DNA of 64,000 nt, from positions 1-64,000 of the forward strand of contig QKFD01000060.1 of assembly GCA_003251535.1 (NCBI GenBank), given 5' to 3'. Positions 54,493 through 64,000 of this stretch are shown here, in pieces. The stretch's first letter is position 1. The number at the start of each line of letters is the position of its first letter. The stretch comes from Chromatiales bacterium. Its GTDB lineage: Bacteria; Pseudomonadota; Gammaproteobacteria; Thiohalomonadales; Thiohalomonadaceae. The notes under the pieces are model-generated. The model was given only the letters and a program-made list of their open reading frames with translations, was not told where the DNA came from and did not search any database. Both the position numbers and the translations under genes were made by a program.

Positions 54493-54524
54493 CGGCCCTT
54501 GCACCCAGCGGAGTGTAAGGGCCG
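54493..54524. terminator. Bidirectional hairpin between kinase and gyrB
   Basis: CGGCCCTTGCAC (54493-54504) pairs with GTGTAAGGGCCG (54513-54524) with one mismatch, loop CCAGCGGA. It lies between convergent stops of the kinase and gyrB. No T-run. Confidence 0.65.
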
Positions 54525-54556
54525 CATCCAGCTAAGCAGACAGCACCTACTTGAGA

Positions 54557-56977
<2,421 letters not shown>

Positions 56978-57002
56978 CTACTCCGGTTCCAGAACCTGAG
57001 AA

Positions 57003-58097
57003 TTATACCACTTCGGCGATATCCCCCTGTTCCACGTGAAACACTTTGTGCTCTGCCCACCTATCCAGTGGGTAACGACTGCTCTCCGTACCCGTAATGA
57101 AGGTTTGCAGCCCTAACTTCCCATAGGCAGCAAGTACCCACGCCAAGCTCTCTCCATCCAGTTCAGAACTGAGATCATCCAACAGCAATACAGGACGAAT
57201 GGAAGCCTGCTCATCTAAGAGCTGCACCTGTGCCAATCTGAGAGCGTATACCAAGCTTTTCTGCTGACCCCTAGAGAGATAGTGGCGAGCCGCCGTACCT
57301 CCCAGCTCAATAAACAGATCCCCTCGATGGGCACCATACAGAGAGCTACCCACCCGCCTCTCTCTCTGCCGCGCACTCTTCAGCCACTCCAACGGATCAC
57401 CTGCACCTGCCTCTGGCCAACCTCTGCGATACCGTACATTGACCAACCCCAGACCAGCGGGTAGACCAGAAGCGGATAACATACTTAGAGCATTTTGTAG
57501 GTTCTCGACATACAGCTCCCGACTCGCTTCCATACGATTCGAGGCCTCCACCCACAACCTATCCCACTCCCGTAGTTCCGCCTCTCTCGCGTTCTGTTTG
57601 AGCGCAGCATTACGTTGCAACAGGACCCGCCTCCCCTCTCTCCAACTCTGGGCAAACTGATGTTCCACGTGAAACAGAGCCCAATCGACAAGGCGCCTAC
57701 GCTCACTTGGACCACCTTCCACCACCAATTCGCTTCCGGCCACCATGGCTACCACAGGAAGCATCTTGGCCAATTCAGCAATTCCCTTAGCTGGCCGGCC
57801 GTCGATCCGCTCCTCTCGCAATCCCCTAAGCTCTCGCCTGATGCCCAACTTGAACGGCGTCCCACTATCGCTACGTAACTCACAGTAGATCGACATAGCA
57901 GAGCCACCCCGAGTGATGAGATCCCTCACCTCTCCAGGACGAAAACTCTTACCGCTACTCAATAGATGGATGGCCTCCAACAGGCTGCTCTTGCCGCTAC
58001 CGTTGGCCCCGCCAATACTATTAATGCCGCCGCAGGGAACCAGCTCCACCTGCCGTAAGTTCCGGACACCTTCGATCTTGATTCGCTGAATGATCAT
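57003..58097 (-). CDS. recF: DNA replication and repair protein RecF
   Basis: An SMC-like ATPase that helps load RecA at gaps. The 364-residue protein has Walker A INSIGGANGSGKSSLLEAIH, the ABC signature HYLSRGQQKSLVYALRLAQ and Walker B RPVLLLDDLSSELDGESLAW. Two FHVE stretches (ALFHVEHQFAQSW and HKVFHVEQGDIAEVV) are encoded by parS-like sequences. No good ribosome binding site precedes the ATG at 58097, because an intrinsic terminator ends ten bases upstream; an in-frame GTG lies at 58109. Expression may depend on read-through from dnaN or on an internal promoter. Confidence 0.95.
   Translation of the reverse strand: MIIQRIKIEGVRNLRQVELVPCGGINSIGGANGSGKSSLLEAIHLLSSGKSFRPGEVRDLITRGGSAMSIYCELRSDSGTPFKLGIRRELRGLREERIDGRPAKGIAELAKMLPVVAMVAGSELVVEGGPSERRRLVDWALFHVEHQFAQSWREGRRVLLQRNAALKQNAREAELREWDRLWVEASNRMEASRELYVENLQNALSMLSASGLPAGLGLVNVRYRRGWPEAGAGDPLEWLKSARQRERRVGSSLYGAHRGDLFIELGGTAARHYLSRGQQKSLVYALRLAQVQLLDEQASIRPVLLLDDLSSELDGESLAWVLAAYGKLGLQTFITGTESSRYPLDRWAEHKVFHVEQGDIAEVV
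57028..57043. other. parS site (centromere for ParB)
   Basis: TGTTCCACGTGAAACA differs from the consensus parS TGTTTCACGTGAAACA at one base (C for T at position 5). It is a known tolerated variant of the ParB recognition palindrome. It lies in the last codons of recF, about 3.8 kb from the dnaA-rpmH gap. Confidence 0.9.
57661..57676. other. parS site, second copy
   Basis: An identical 16-base copy (TGTTCCACGTGAAACA), 633 bases from the first and also inside recF. Two identical copies this close by chance would be very unlikely. Together they mark the origin-proximal segregation region; parA and parB are expected to the right beyond mnmE. Confidence 0.9.
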
Positions 58098-58107
58098 GGA
58101 TTGCACC

Positions 58108-58136
58108 AAAAAAAAGGGGAGGCACTGGCCTCCCCT
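58108..58136 (-). terminator. Intrinsic terminator between dnaN and recF
   Basis: On the minus strand AGGGGAGGC-CAGT-GCCTCCCCT is a perfect nine-base stem followed by eight T. The T-run ends ten bases before the recF ATG. All features of a strong rho-independent terminator are present. Confidence 0.92.
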
Positions 58137-58164
58137 CTTCCTCGTATCGATTAAGGGCGACGCA

Positions 58165-59265
58165 TCAGAGCCGCATCGGCATCACTACATAGCGCGAGGC
58201 CGACTGGCCAACCCCGACAACTAGGCAACTGCTATTAGAGTCGGTCAACAGTAACTCCACGCGCTCACTCTTGATGGCGCTAAGCGCATCCACCACGTAG
58301 CTGACGTTAAAGCCGATCTCAAACTCCGGCCCGGAGTACTCCACCTCGATCTCCTCTTCTGCTTCCTCTTGCTCGGCATTGTGAACATTTGCCCGCAGCC
58401 GATTCTCATCTAACACGATACGCACACCCCGAAACTTCTCATTGGAGAGGATGGCGGTACGGCCCAACGCCTCTTTAAGCAGCACCCGATCCGCCACCAC
58501 CGTCTTATCGGCGTCCTTGGGAATAACCCGCTCATAGTCAGGAAAACGGCCATCGATGAGTTTGGAGGTCATCACAATCTCACCTAAATCGACCCGCACA
58601 TGGTTGCTAGAGAGCACCAGTTTGATCGCCTCGGCATCATCCCCCAGCAGGCGGGAGAGCTCCTGTACCCCTTTGCGCGGAATGATGATCTGCCGCCGCT
58701 CCTGCTCACCGAACTCCCCCTCCAGCTCACTCACCGCGAGTCGATGACCATCGGTGGCGACTGTGCGCAGCCGTCCAGACTCCACCTCAAACAACATACC
58801 ATTCAGGTAGTAACGCACATCCTGGTTGGCCATACAGAACTGCGTCGCCTCAATCAGGCCGCGCAGCGCTGCCGCGGGGACCACGATATCACTGGCAGCG
58901 CGTACAGAATTGGTGACCGGAAACTCATTAGCGGGAAGCGTCGCCAGCTGAAAGCGACTGCGCCCAGACCGCAGCAACAGACGCTCACCATCAGAGTGGA
59001 TATCGATCTTCGCCTCATCCGGCAGGGCGCGGCAGATATCCATGAATTTACGGGCGGGGACTGTCAGCTCCCCCTCTTCGGCGCCCTCCAGTGGGGCATC
59101 CGCGGTCAGCTCCACCTCCAGATCCGTACCAATCAAAGTCAGTCGATCGGGCTTCACCTGCAACAGCACATTGGCCAACACCGGCAAGGTGTGACGCCGC
59201 TCCACCACACCACTCACCACTTGAAGAGGTTTGAGCAGCGTTTCCCGCACGATGCTGAACTTCAT
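58165..59265 (-). CDS. dnaN: DNA polymerase III beta clamp
   Basis: The ring-shaped processivity clamp. The 366-residue protein starts MKFSIVRETLLKPLQVVSGV and has RHTLPVLANVLLQVKPDRLT, MDICRALPDEAKIDIHSDGE, FMAN-like wording around QFCMANQDVRYYLNGMLFEV and the C-terminal SASRYVVMPMRL that forms the protein-binding pocket. Length matches the E. coli clamp. It lies 135 bases downstream of dnaA and is closed by a strong terminator. Confidence 0.97.
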   Translation of the reverse strand: MKFSIVRETLLKPLQVVSGVVERRHTLPVLANVLLQVKPDRLTLIGTDLEVELTADAPLEGAEEGELTVPARKFMDICRALPDEAKIDIHSDGERLLLRSGRSRFQLATLPANEFPVTNSVRAASDIVVPAAALRGLIEATQFCMANQDVRYYLNGMLFEVESGRLRTVATDGHRLAVSELEGEFGEQERRQIIIPRKGVQELSRLLGDDAEAIKLVLSSNHVRVDLGEIVMTSKLIDGRFPDYERVIPKDADKTVVADRVLLKEALGRTAILSNEKFRGVRIVLDENRLRANVHNAEQEEAEEEIEVEYSGPEFEIGFNVSYVVDALSAIKSERVELLLTDSNSSCLVVGVGQSASRYVVMPMRL

Positions 59266-59400
59266 ACCACGCTCCCGCTTTTAACCGATTCGTCTGTCAT
59301 TCCAAGTGTCCGTGCCTTACGGCTACTATCACTATGCCCCGAACACTCATCTGAAACTGATAGCCACCCCAGTGGCGCTCACCCCTCCTGCCATGCGCAG

Positions 59401-60732
59401 TTAGGTGGTGAGGGTACGCAGCAGATTGGCGTAATCCTCCGCCAAGCGCTGATCCGCCTCCCGCAGCTCCTTCACCTTATTGCAGGCATAGAGCACTGTG
59501 GTGTGGTCACGCCCGAAGGCGTCACCAATCTCCGGCAGGCTATGACTGGTCAGCTCCTTGGCGAGCGCCATGGCGATCTGCCGAGGCCGCGCCACGGAGC
59601 GACTACGCCGATTGGAGCGGAGATCCGCCACGCGAATCTTGTAATAGGCGGCCACGGTCTTCTGGATATTTTCGATAGTGACCAGTTTGGCCTGCACCGC
59701 TAATAGATCGGATAGGGCCTGCTTAGCAAAATCGACCGTGATGGCAGAGTTGGTAAAGCGCGCCGTGGCGATCACCCGCCGCAGTGCCCCCTCCAGCTCG
59801 CGCACGTGGGAACGGATCCGCTCTCCCATGAAGAAGGCAACATCGCTCGGCAGGGCAACCCCTCCCTGCGCTGCTTTGCTCTTCAGGATAGCAACCCGCG
59901 TCTCCAGATCCGGCGGCTCAATCGCCACCGTAAGCCCCCAGCTAAAACGAGATTTAAGGCGATCCTCCAGCCCCTCCACCTCTTTGGGAAAGCGATCACA
60001 CGTGATGATGATCTGCCGCTGGCCATCCAGGAGCGCATTAAAGGTGTGGAAAAACTCCTCCTGGGTATAGTCCTTACCGGCGAAGAACTGGATATCGTCG
60101 ATCAAGAGCGCATCAAGAGAGCGATAGAACCGTTTGAACTCATCGATGGCCTTATGCTGTAACGCCTTGACCATATCCTGGAAGAAGTTCTCAGAGTTCA
60201 GATAAGCTACTGAAGCATTGGGGTTTTTCCTGAGAATGGTGTTACCAATGGCCTGCATTAGGTGGGTCTTACCTAAGCCGGTACCACCATAAATGGCCAG
60301 CGGGTTGTAGGCCTCTCCAGGATTCTCCGCCACCTGGGCCGCGGCTGCCTTGGCCAGGGAGTTGGATTTCCCCTCAACAAAGTTATCAAACGTAAACTCA
60401 CGATTCAGATTGCCGCGCCGCAGGTTGACCGCAGCCCCCGTACCGGCAGGGCGTGGCATAGGAGGCAGCTCAGGTACCTTCTCCACCGGCGCGGCGAGTC
60501 GGCGACTACCGACGCTGAAGCCGATGCTCTGCATCCCCAGCTCTCCTAAGAGCTGTTCCATGCGCTCTCTATAGTGATCATTTACCCAGTCTAAGACAAA
60601 GGGGTTGGGGGCGTAGAGCGTCATCCGCTCGCCCTCCTCCTCCGCCTGTAACGGGCGGATCCATTGATTAAACTGGTCGGCGGGGATCTCCTGCTCCAAC
60701 CGCTCGAGACAGCGCTGCCAGACGGGTTGCAC
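59401..60732 (-). CDS. dnaA: Chromosomal replication initiator DnaA
   Basis: Opens the origin by binding DnaA boxes. The 443-residue protein has domain I ([20 protein letters not shown]), the AAA+ Walker [21 protein letters not shown], Walker B region [20 protein letters not shown], and domain IV with the DNA-binding signature [16 protein letters not shown]. Length is normal. A perfect DnaA box lies 74 bases upstream of its start, so autoregulation is likely. Confidence 0.97.
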   Translation of the reverse strand: MQPVWQRCLERLEQEIPADQFNQWIRPLQAEEEGERMTLYAPNPFVLDWVNDHYRERMEQLLGELGMQSIGFSVGSRRLAAPVEKVPELPPMPRPAGTGAAVNLRRGNLNREFTFDNFVEGKSNSLAKAAAAQVAENPGEAYNPLAIYGGTGLGKTHLMQAIGNTILRKNPNASVAYLNSENFFQDMVKALQHKAIDEFKRFYRSLDALLIDDIQFFAGKDYTQEEFFHTFNALLDGQRQIIITCDRFPKEVEGLEDRLKSRFSWGLTVAIEPPDLETRVAILKSKAAQGGVALPSDVAFFMGERIRSHVRELEGALRRVIATARFTNSAITVDFAKQALSDLLAVQAKLVTIENIQKTVAAYYKIRVADLRSNRRSRSVARPRQIAMALAKELTSHSLPEIGDAFGRDHTTVLYACNKVKELREADQRLAEDYANLLRTLTT

Positions 60733-60805
60733 GGATAAGAAACCTCGGGAAAGAACACCACTACAGGGAGGGAAAAGGGGCTCAGTCTAGCTCGCTGAGC
60801 CAAAG

Positions 60806-60814
60806 TTATCCACA
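60806..60814 (+). promoter_or_regulatory. DnaA box
   Basis: TTATCCACA is the perfect consensus DnaA box, between dnaA and rpmH. Confidence 0.85.
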
Positions 60815-60845
60815 CCCTGTGGGGTATCGATAGCAATACCCTCAG

Positions 60846-60874
60846 TTGACAAAAAACGCAAAATCAGATTATCA
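60846..60874 (+). promoter_or_regulatory. Promoter of rpmH
   Basis: A consensus -35 TTGACA (60846-60851) and a -10 TTATCA (60869-60874) are 17 bases apart, about 53 bases before the rpmH ATG. The spacing and sequence are those of a strong sigma-70 promoter. Confidence 0.8.
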
Positions 60875-60927
60875 TTTGCGCCCTTTTTTCCCGCCCTTAT
60901 TGGGTCGCAACTAGAGATTCTCCCGCC

Positions 60928-61062
60928 ATGAAGCGTACCTTCCAGCCCAGTGTCATCTCGCGCAAGCGCACTCACGGTTTCCGCGCTCGCATGGCTACCA
61001 AAAACGGTCGTAAGGTGCTGGCAGCCCGCCGTGCTAAGGGCCGTCACCGCCTCACTGTCTGA
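60928..61062 (+). CDS. rpmH: 50S ribosomal protein L34
   Basis: A 44-residue, very basic ribosomal protein, [20 protein letters not shown] followed by [20 protein letters not shown] and RLTV. It is a complete match to the family. It is first in the rpmH-rnpA-yidD-yidC operon next to the origin, with a strong promoter upstream. The rnpA start lies seven bases after its stop. Confidence 0.98.
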   Translation: MKRTFQPSVISRKRTHGFRARMATKNGRKVLAARRAKGRHRLTV

Positions 61063-61069
61063 CCCCGAG

Positions 61070-61456
61070 TTGATCGGGCCCGCTCCGTCCGGCGGGGAGC
61101 AGCAAGAGACCTTCCCCCGAGCGGCCCGGATCACCCGGGCCGTCGACTTCAAGCGAGTCCTCGATTCTGCGTGTCGGATAAAGAGCGGCTGTCTCACCTT
61201 TGTTGCCCTCCCGAACGAACTCGGGCGGGCCCGCTTGGGTCTTGCCATTCCGAAGCGCCACGTGCCCCGTGCGGTTGCTCGCAATCGAGTGAAACGCCGG
61301 CTACGGGAGAGCTTCCGCCGCCACCGCAACTCCCTGCCGAGTCTGGATGTCGTAGTACTGGGTCGGCCGGGACTCAACACCCAGAACAACGCCCAGCTCT
61401 GCGCTTCCATAGAGCGGGCCTGGCGGGTGTTGACAGAGCGTTTCGCTACCTCCTGA
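61070..61456 (+). CDS. rnpA: Ribonuclease P protein component
   Basis: The protein subunit of RNase P, which trims tRNA 5-prime ends. The 128-residue frame has [40 protein letters not shown] and the RNA-binding signature [17 protein letters not shown]. No ATG or GTG fits the family N-terminus; the TTG at 61070, seven bases after the rpmH stop, is the best start. No clear ribosome binding site precedes it, so translation is probably coupled to rpmH. Confidence 0.92.
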   Translation: MIGPAPSGGEQQETFPRAARITRAVDFKRVLDSACRIKSGCLTFVALPNELGRARLGLAIPKRHVPRAVARNRVKRRLRESFRRHRNSLPSLDVVVLGRPGLNTQNNAQLCASIERAWRVLTERFATS

Positions 61457-61458
61457 TC

Positions 61459-61656
61459 TTGCCCATCCGGGCCTACCGCCTGCTCTTCAGCCCCTTTGTG
61501 GGTCACAATTGCCGCTTCTATCCCACCTGCTCTGCCTACGCAGAAGAGGCCATCACCCGTCATGGCGGGCTGCGCGGCGGCTGGTTAGCGCTCCGCAGGC
61601 TATTACGCTGCCACCCATGGCACCCAGGTGGGATAGATCCGGTGCCCGACAAATAA
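61459..61656 (+). CDS. yidD: Membrane protein insertion efficiency factor YidD
   Basis: A small amphipathic membrane-associated protein that helps YidC. The frame holds the family core [40 protein letters not shown] and [19 protein letters not shown]. The usual N-terminus (about ten residues before PIRAY) is present in the frame as RAFRYLLIL but has no ATG or GTG. A TTG at 61459 or a CTG at 61453 are the nearest starts, right at the rnpA stop. Coupling with rnpA is likely and the exact start is uncertain. Confidence 0.88.
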   Translation: MPIRAYRLLFSPFVGHNCRFYPTCSAYAEEAITRHGGLRGGWLALRRLLRCHPWHPGGIDPVPDK

Positions 61657-61671
61657 CCGACTGAGCCCCCC

Positions 61672-63279
61672 ATGGACCTGCAGAAGCTCCTCCTTTGGAT
61701 CGCCCTGGCCTTTGTCACCATGCTGCTGTGGCAGGCCTGGCAGCGTGACTACGGCCCCCAGCCACCTCCGGTCGCCTCCATGGCGGCTCCTCACCAACCG
61801 CAAACCACCCAGGCAGCCGGCGACCAGCCCAATGTGCCGAATGCCGGCCTGGAGACCAGCGCCTCTTCGCAGGTCGTGGATGTCTATACCGACGTCTTCC
61901 ACGCCGTCATTGACACCCGCGGCGGTACCTTGCGGCGGGTCGAGCTGCTGAAGTACCCCGTATCGGTGGAGGACAAGGCCCCGCCCTTTGTCCTGCTCGA
62001 CAGCTCTGATCAGCAGCTGTTTATCGCCCAGTCGGGCCTGCAATCCCCCTCTGGGATCGCACCCGATCACTACACCGTCTACGAGAGTGCGGCCACCGAA
62101 TACCGCCTCGCCGCCGGTGAAAAGGAGCTTATCGTACCGCTCACCTGGAACTCGCCAGAGGGGATCCGGATCACCAAGAGCTACCACTTCAAGCCCAGCG
62201 ACTACCTGATGGATGTCGACTTTACGGTGGAGAACCGGAGTGGTCGCCCCTGGAGTGGCCTGATGTACCGCCAGCTCCAACGTACCCGACCCACCGCCAA
62301 GTCGCACTTCATCTACACCTACACCGGCGGCGTCTGGTACAGCCCGGAAGAGCGGTATCAGAAGTACAAGTTTGATGAGATGGAGGAGGCCAACCTCTCA
62401 AAGACGGTGGCCAACGGTTGGATTGCCATGATCCAGCACTACTTCCTCGCTTCTTGGATCCCCACCGCCGAGCAGGCCAACAACTTCTACAGTCGGGTGG
62501 CTGAGGGGGGGCGCTATATCATCGGTGCCCAAGGGCCACTCAAGGAGATCGCCCCGGGCCAGACAGGCACCTACGGTGCCCGCCTATTCGTCGGCCCGAA
62601 ACTGCAAGATCACCTAGAAGAGGTGGCCCCCGGCCTCGATCTGGCGGTGGATTACGGCAAACTGCACTTCATTGCCAAACCGATCTTCTGGCTGCTGGAG
62701 ACCATCCATAACCTCATTGGTAACTGGGGTTGGTCTATCGTCATCCTGACCCTGCTCATCAAGCTGGCGTTTTACAAGCTCTCCGAGACCAGCTACCGCT
62801 CGATGGCCCACATGCGCCACCTACAGCCCAAGCTGAAGGCGTTGCAGGAGCGCTATGCCGACGACAAGCAGAAGCTGCAAGAAGCGATGATGAAGATGTA
62901 CCGAGAGGAGAAGATCAATCCGCTCGGTGGTTGCCTACCCATCCTGGTCCAGATCCCGGTGTTCATCTCTCTCTACTGGGTGCTGCTAGAGAGCGTGGAG
63001 ATGCGCCAGGCCGACTTCATGCTCTGGATCAACGATCTCTCATCGCCGGATCCCTACTTCGTGCTCCCCATCATCATGGGGATCACCATGCTGATCCAGC
63101 ACCGCCTCAACCCCACCCCTCTGGACCCAGTACAGGCGAAGGTGATGATGGTCCTACCCGTCATCTTTACCTTCTTCTTCCTCTGGTTCCCCGCTGGGTT
63201 GGTGGTCTATTGGGTGGTCAATAACACCCTCTCAATCTTGCAGCAGTGGTACATCACCCGCTTTGTGGTCAAATCGTGA
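61672..63279 (+). CDS. yidC: Membrane protein insertase YidC
   Basis: Inserts proteins into the inner membrane, alone or with SecYEG. The 535-residue protein has the N-terminal anchor LLLWIALAFVTMLLWQAWQR, a large periplasmic beta domain (about 60-330), and the conserved membrane core NLIGNWGWSIVILTLLIKLA, then AMMKMYREEKINPLGGCLPI and LPVIFTFFFLWFPAGLVVYW. The arginine of the inner groove lies in YRSMAHMRHLQPKLKALQ or nearby. Length is typical of Gram-negative YidC. It follows yidD by 15 bases and is closed by a strong terminator. Confidence 0.97.
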   Translation: MDLQKLLLWIALAFVTMLLWQAWQRDYGPQPPPVASMAAPHQPQTTQAAGDQPNVPNAGLETSASSQVVDVYTDVFHAVIDTRGGTLRRVELLKYPVSVEDKAPPFVLLDSSDQQLFIAQSGLQSPSGIAPDHYTVYESAATEYRLAAGEKELIVPLTWNSPEGIRITKSYHFKPSDYLMDVDFTVENRSGRPWSGLMYRQLQRTRPTAKSHFIYTYTGGVWYSPEERYQKYKFDEMEEANLSKTVANGWIAMIQHYFLASWIPTAEQANNFYSRVAEGGRYIIGAQGPLKEIAPGQTGTYGARLFVGPKLQDHLEEVAPGLDLAVDYGKLHFIAKPIFWLLETIHNLIGNWGWSIVILTLLIKLAFYKLSETSYRSMAHMRHLQPKLKALQERYADDKQKLQEAMMKMYREEKINPLGGCLPILVQIPVFISLYWVLLESVEMRQADFMLWINDLSSPDPYFVLPIIMGITMLIQHRLNPTPLDPVQAKVMMVLPVIFTFFFLWFPAGLVVYWVVNNTLSILQQWYITRFVVKS

Positions 63280-63302
63280 ACCATCACTCGCTGTGAGCAA
63301 CT

Positions 63303-63332
63303 AAAAACGGGCGCCCTAGAGCGCCCGTTTTT
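63303..63332 (+). terminator. Intrinsic terminator of the rpmH-yidC operon
   Basis: AAAAACGGGCGC (63303-63314) and GCGCCCGTTTTT (63321-63332) form a perfect 12-base stem with loop CCTAGA, ending in a T-run. It stands 23 bases after the yidC stop and separates mnmE. Confidence 0.93.
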
Positions 63333-63515
63333 GTTTAATAGGCCCTACCTTCCGGTCTCGGCATCGGAAACATAAAGAGAACGCACGCCTCTCCCCAACT
63401 TCCCGTTAGCCCGCGTGGTGAGAGCAGTGCCTAATAACTGCCCAACCAGGGTGTAGACAGGCTGGCCCAAATGGACCAACGAGCAAGCGCCCGTCCCCCC
63501 CACCAGGAGCTGAAC

Positions 63516-64000
63516 ATGCAGTCTGACGAGACCATCGCCGCCATCGCTACCCCTCCAGGACGCGGAGGGGTGGGTATCATCCGCATTGCCGGCCCCGCCG
63601 CCGCCAATGTCGCCCACGCGCTACTGGGCGATGTACCACAGCCCCGGCGAGCAGAGCTACGCCCCTTTCTCGATGGCAATGGTCAACCCCTGGATAGCGG
63701 CATCGCCCTCTGGTTTCCCGCCCCCCACAGCTTTACCGGCGACGATATTCTCGAACTACAGGCCCACGGCGGCCCGGTGGTCCTGGATATGCTGCTCCAC
63801 GCCGTCCTAGCCGCTGGCGCCCGCCTGGCCGCGCCAGGGGAGTTCTCGTTGCGCGCCTTCCTCAATGGCAAACTGGACCTTACTCAGGCGGAAGCGATCG
63901 CCGATCTCATCGATGCCGACTCAGTACAAGCCGCCCGTTCAGCCCTGCGCTCCCTACAAGGGGAGTTCTCACGCCGCGTGGAGGGGGTACTAGAGGGGCT
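63516..64000 (+). CDS. mnmE: tRNA modification GTPase MnmE, cut by right edge
   Basis: The first 161 residues of the GTPase that, with MnmG, modifies the wobble uridine of several tRNAs. The start [20 protein letters not shown] is typical of the N-terminal tetrahydrofolate-binding domain. [20 protein letters not shown] and [20 protein letters not shown] follow. The GTPase domain lies beyond the window. AGGAGC precedes the ATG. mnmG, rsmG, parA and parB usually follow in this order. Confidence 0.96.
   Translation, partial: MQSDETIAAIATPPGRGGVGIIRIAGPAAANVAHALLGDVPQPRRAELRPFLDGNGQPLDSGIALWFPAPHSFTGDDILELQAHGGPVVLDMLLHAVLAAGARLAAPGEFSLRAFLNGKLDLTQAEAIADLIDADSVQAARSALRSLQGEFSRRVEGVLEG

Larger units (their letters stand above)
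60733..60927. other. dnaA-rpmH gap, candidate part of oriC
   Basis: 195 bases between divergent dnaA and rpmH. It contains a seven-base hairpin (GGCTCAG at 60779-60785 with CTGAGCC at 60795-60801), one perfect DnaA box, an AT-rich stretch (about 60845-60875) and the rpmH promoter. Only one clear DnaA box was found, fewer than a full origin usually has, so the main oriC may extend elsewhere, such as beyond mnmE. Confidence 0.5.

Noticed and set aside
60818-60827. A second DnaA box (TGTGGGGTA) in the dnaA-rpmH gap
   Set aside because: It matches the consensus at only six of nine positions.
61603-62307. A 234-codon minus-strand frame opposite yidC
   Set aside because: Shadow of yidC in high-GC DNA, without start signal or recognisable domain.

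Overview
The window looks like the origin region of a high-GC gammaproteobacterium outside the Enterobacterales. At the right end dnaA-dnaN-recF-gyrB run leftward, and rpmH-rnpA-yidD-yidC-mnmE run rightward from the same intergenic gap, which is the usual gammaproteobacterial oriC neighbourhood. Two near-consensus parS sites inside recF and a perfect DnaA box before dnaA support this. The blocks radC-coaBC-dut-argB-slmA-pyrE, glnA-ntrB-ntrC and speA/speE also point to the Gammaproteobacteria. I cannot name a genus. No tRNA, rRNA or CRISPR array was seen.

Region by region. 1-3.65 kb is a decayed accessory patch. It holds an unrecognised gene cut by the left edge, the tail of an IS66-type transposase, a second degraded transposase, a frameshifted membrane gene, and a series of small AT-rich membrane-protein genes on the minus strand. 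3.65-20 kb carries a divergent EamA transporter/MarR regulator pair with a perfect palindromic operator, an M48-like membrane protein with a broken zinc motif, a methyltransferase, a GT4 glycosyltransferase with a PAP2 phosphatase, a Fur-box-controlled CxxCxxC peptide plus DUF2325 protein, the polyamine genes speE and speA, and cutA-dsbD. 20-31 kb has rpmG-rpmB, radC, coaBC-dut, an AlgC-type sensor lacking its enzyme domain, argB, slmA, a MotA/MotB-like pair, pyrE, an M48 lipoprotein and a nuclease-fold protein.

31-43 kb has a FliL-like protein, xerC with its DUF484 partner, nupC, a DinB protein, and the nitrogen block ntrC-ntrB-DUF4124-glnA. glnA has a sigma-54 promoter and an upstream NtrC-like site. 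After this come a cation efflux protein, a TusA-like sulfur carrier and an MnmA-like thiolation enzyme. 43-54.5 kb has glyQ-glyS, a MazG fusion protein, gmhB-plsC, fbp, a formylglycine sulfatase, and an OmpR-type regulator overlapping a 7TMR-DISM histidine kinase. 54.5-64 kb is the replication and membrane-insertion cluster.

Functional links: NtrB/NtrC should control glnA through the sites seen. SpeA and SpeE are two steps of polyamine synthesis. CoaBC, Dut, ArgB and PyrE are housekeeping enzymes in a conserved order. DsbD, CutA and the small cysteine protein suggest redox or metal handling. TusA and the MnmA-like enzyme form a likely RNA-thiolation pair. The most unusual items are the Fur/DUF2325 module, the catalytic-site-less M48 and nuclease-fold proteins, the AlgC-type sensor without an enzyme, the duplicated DsbD alpha domain, the TusA/MnmA-like pair, parS sites written into recF codons, and a strong terminator placed directly in front of recF.
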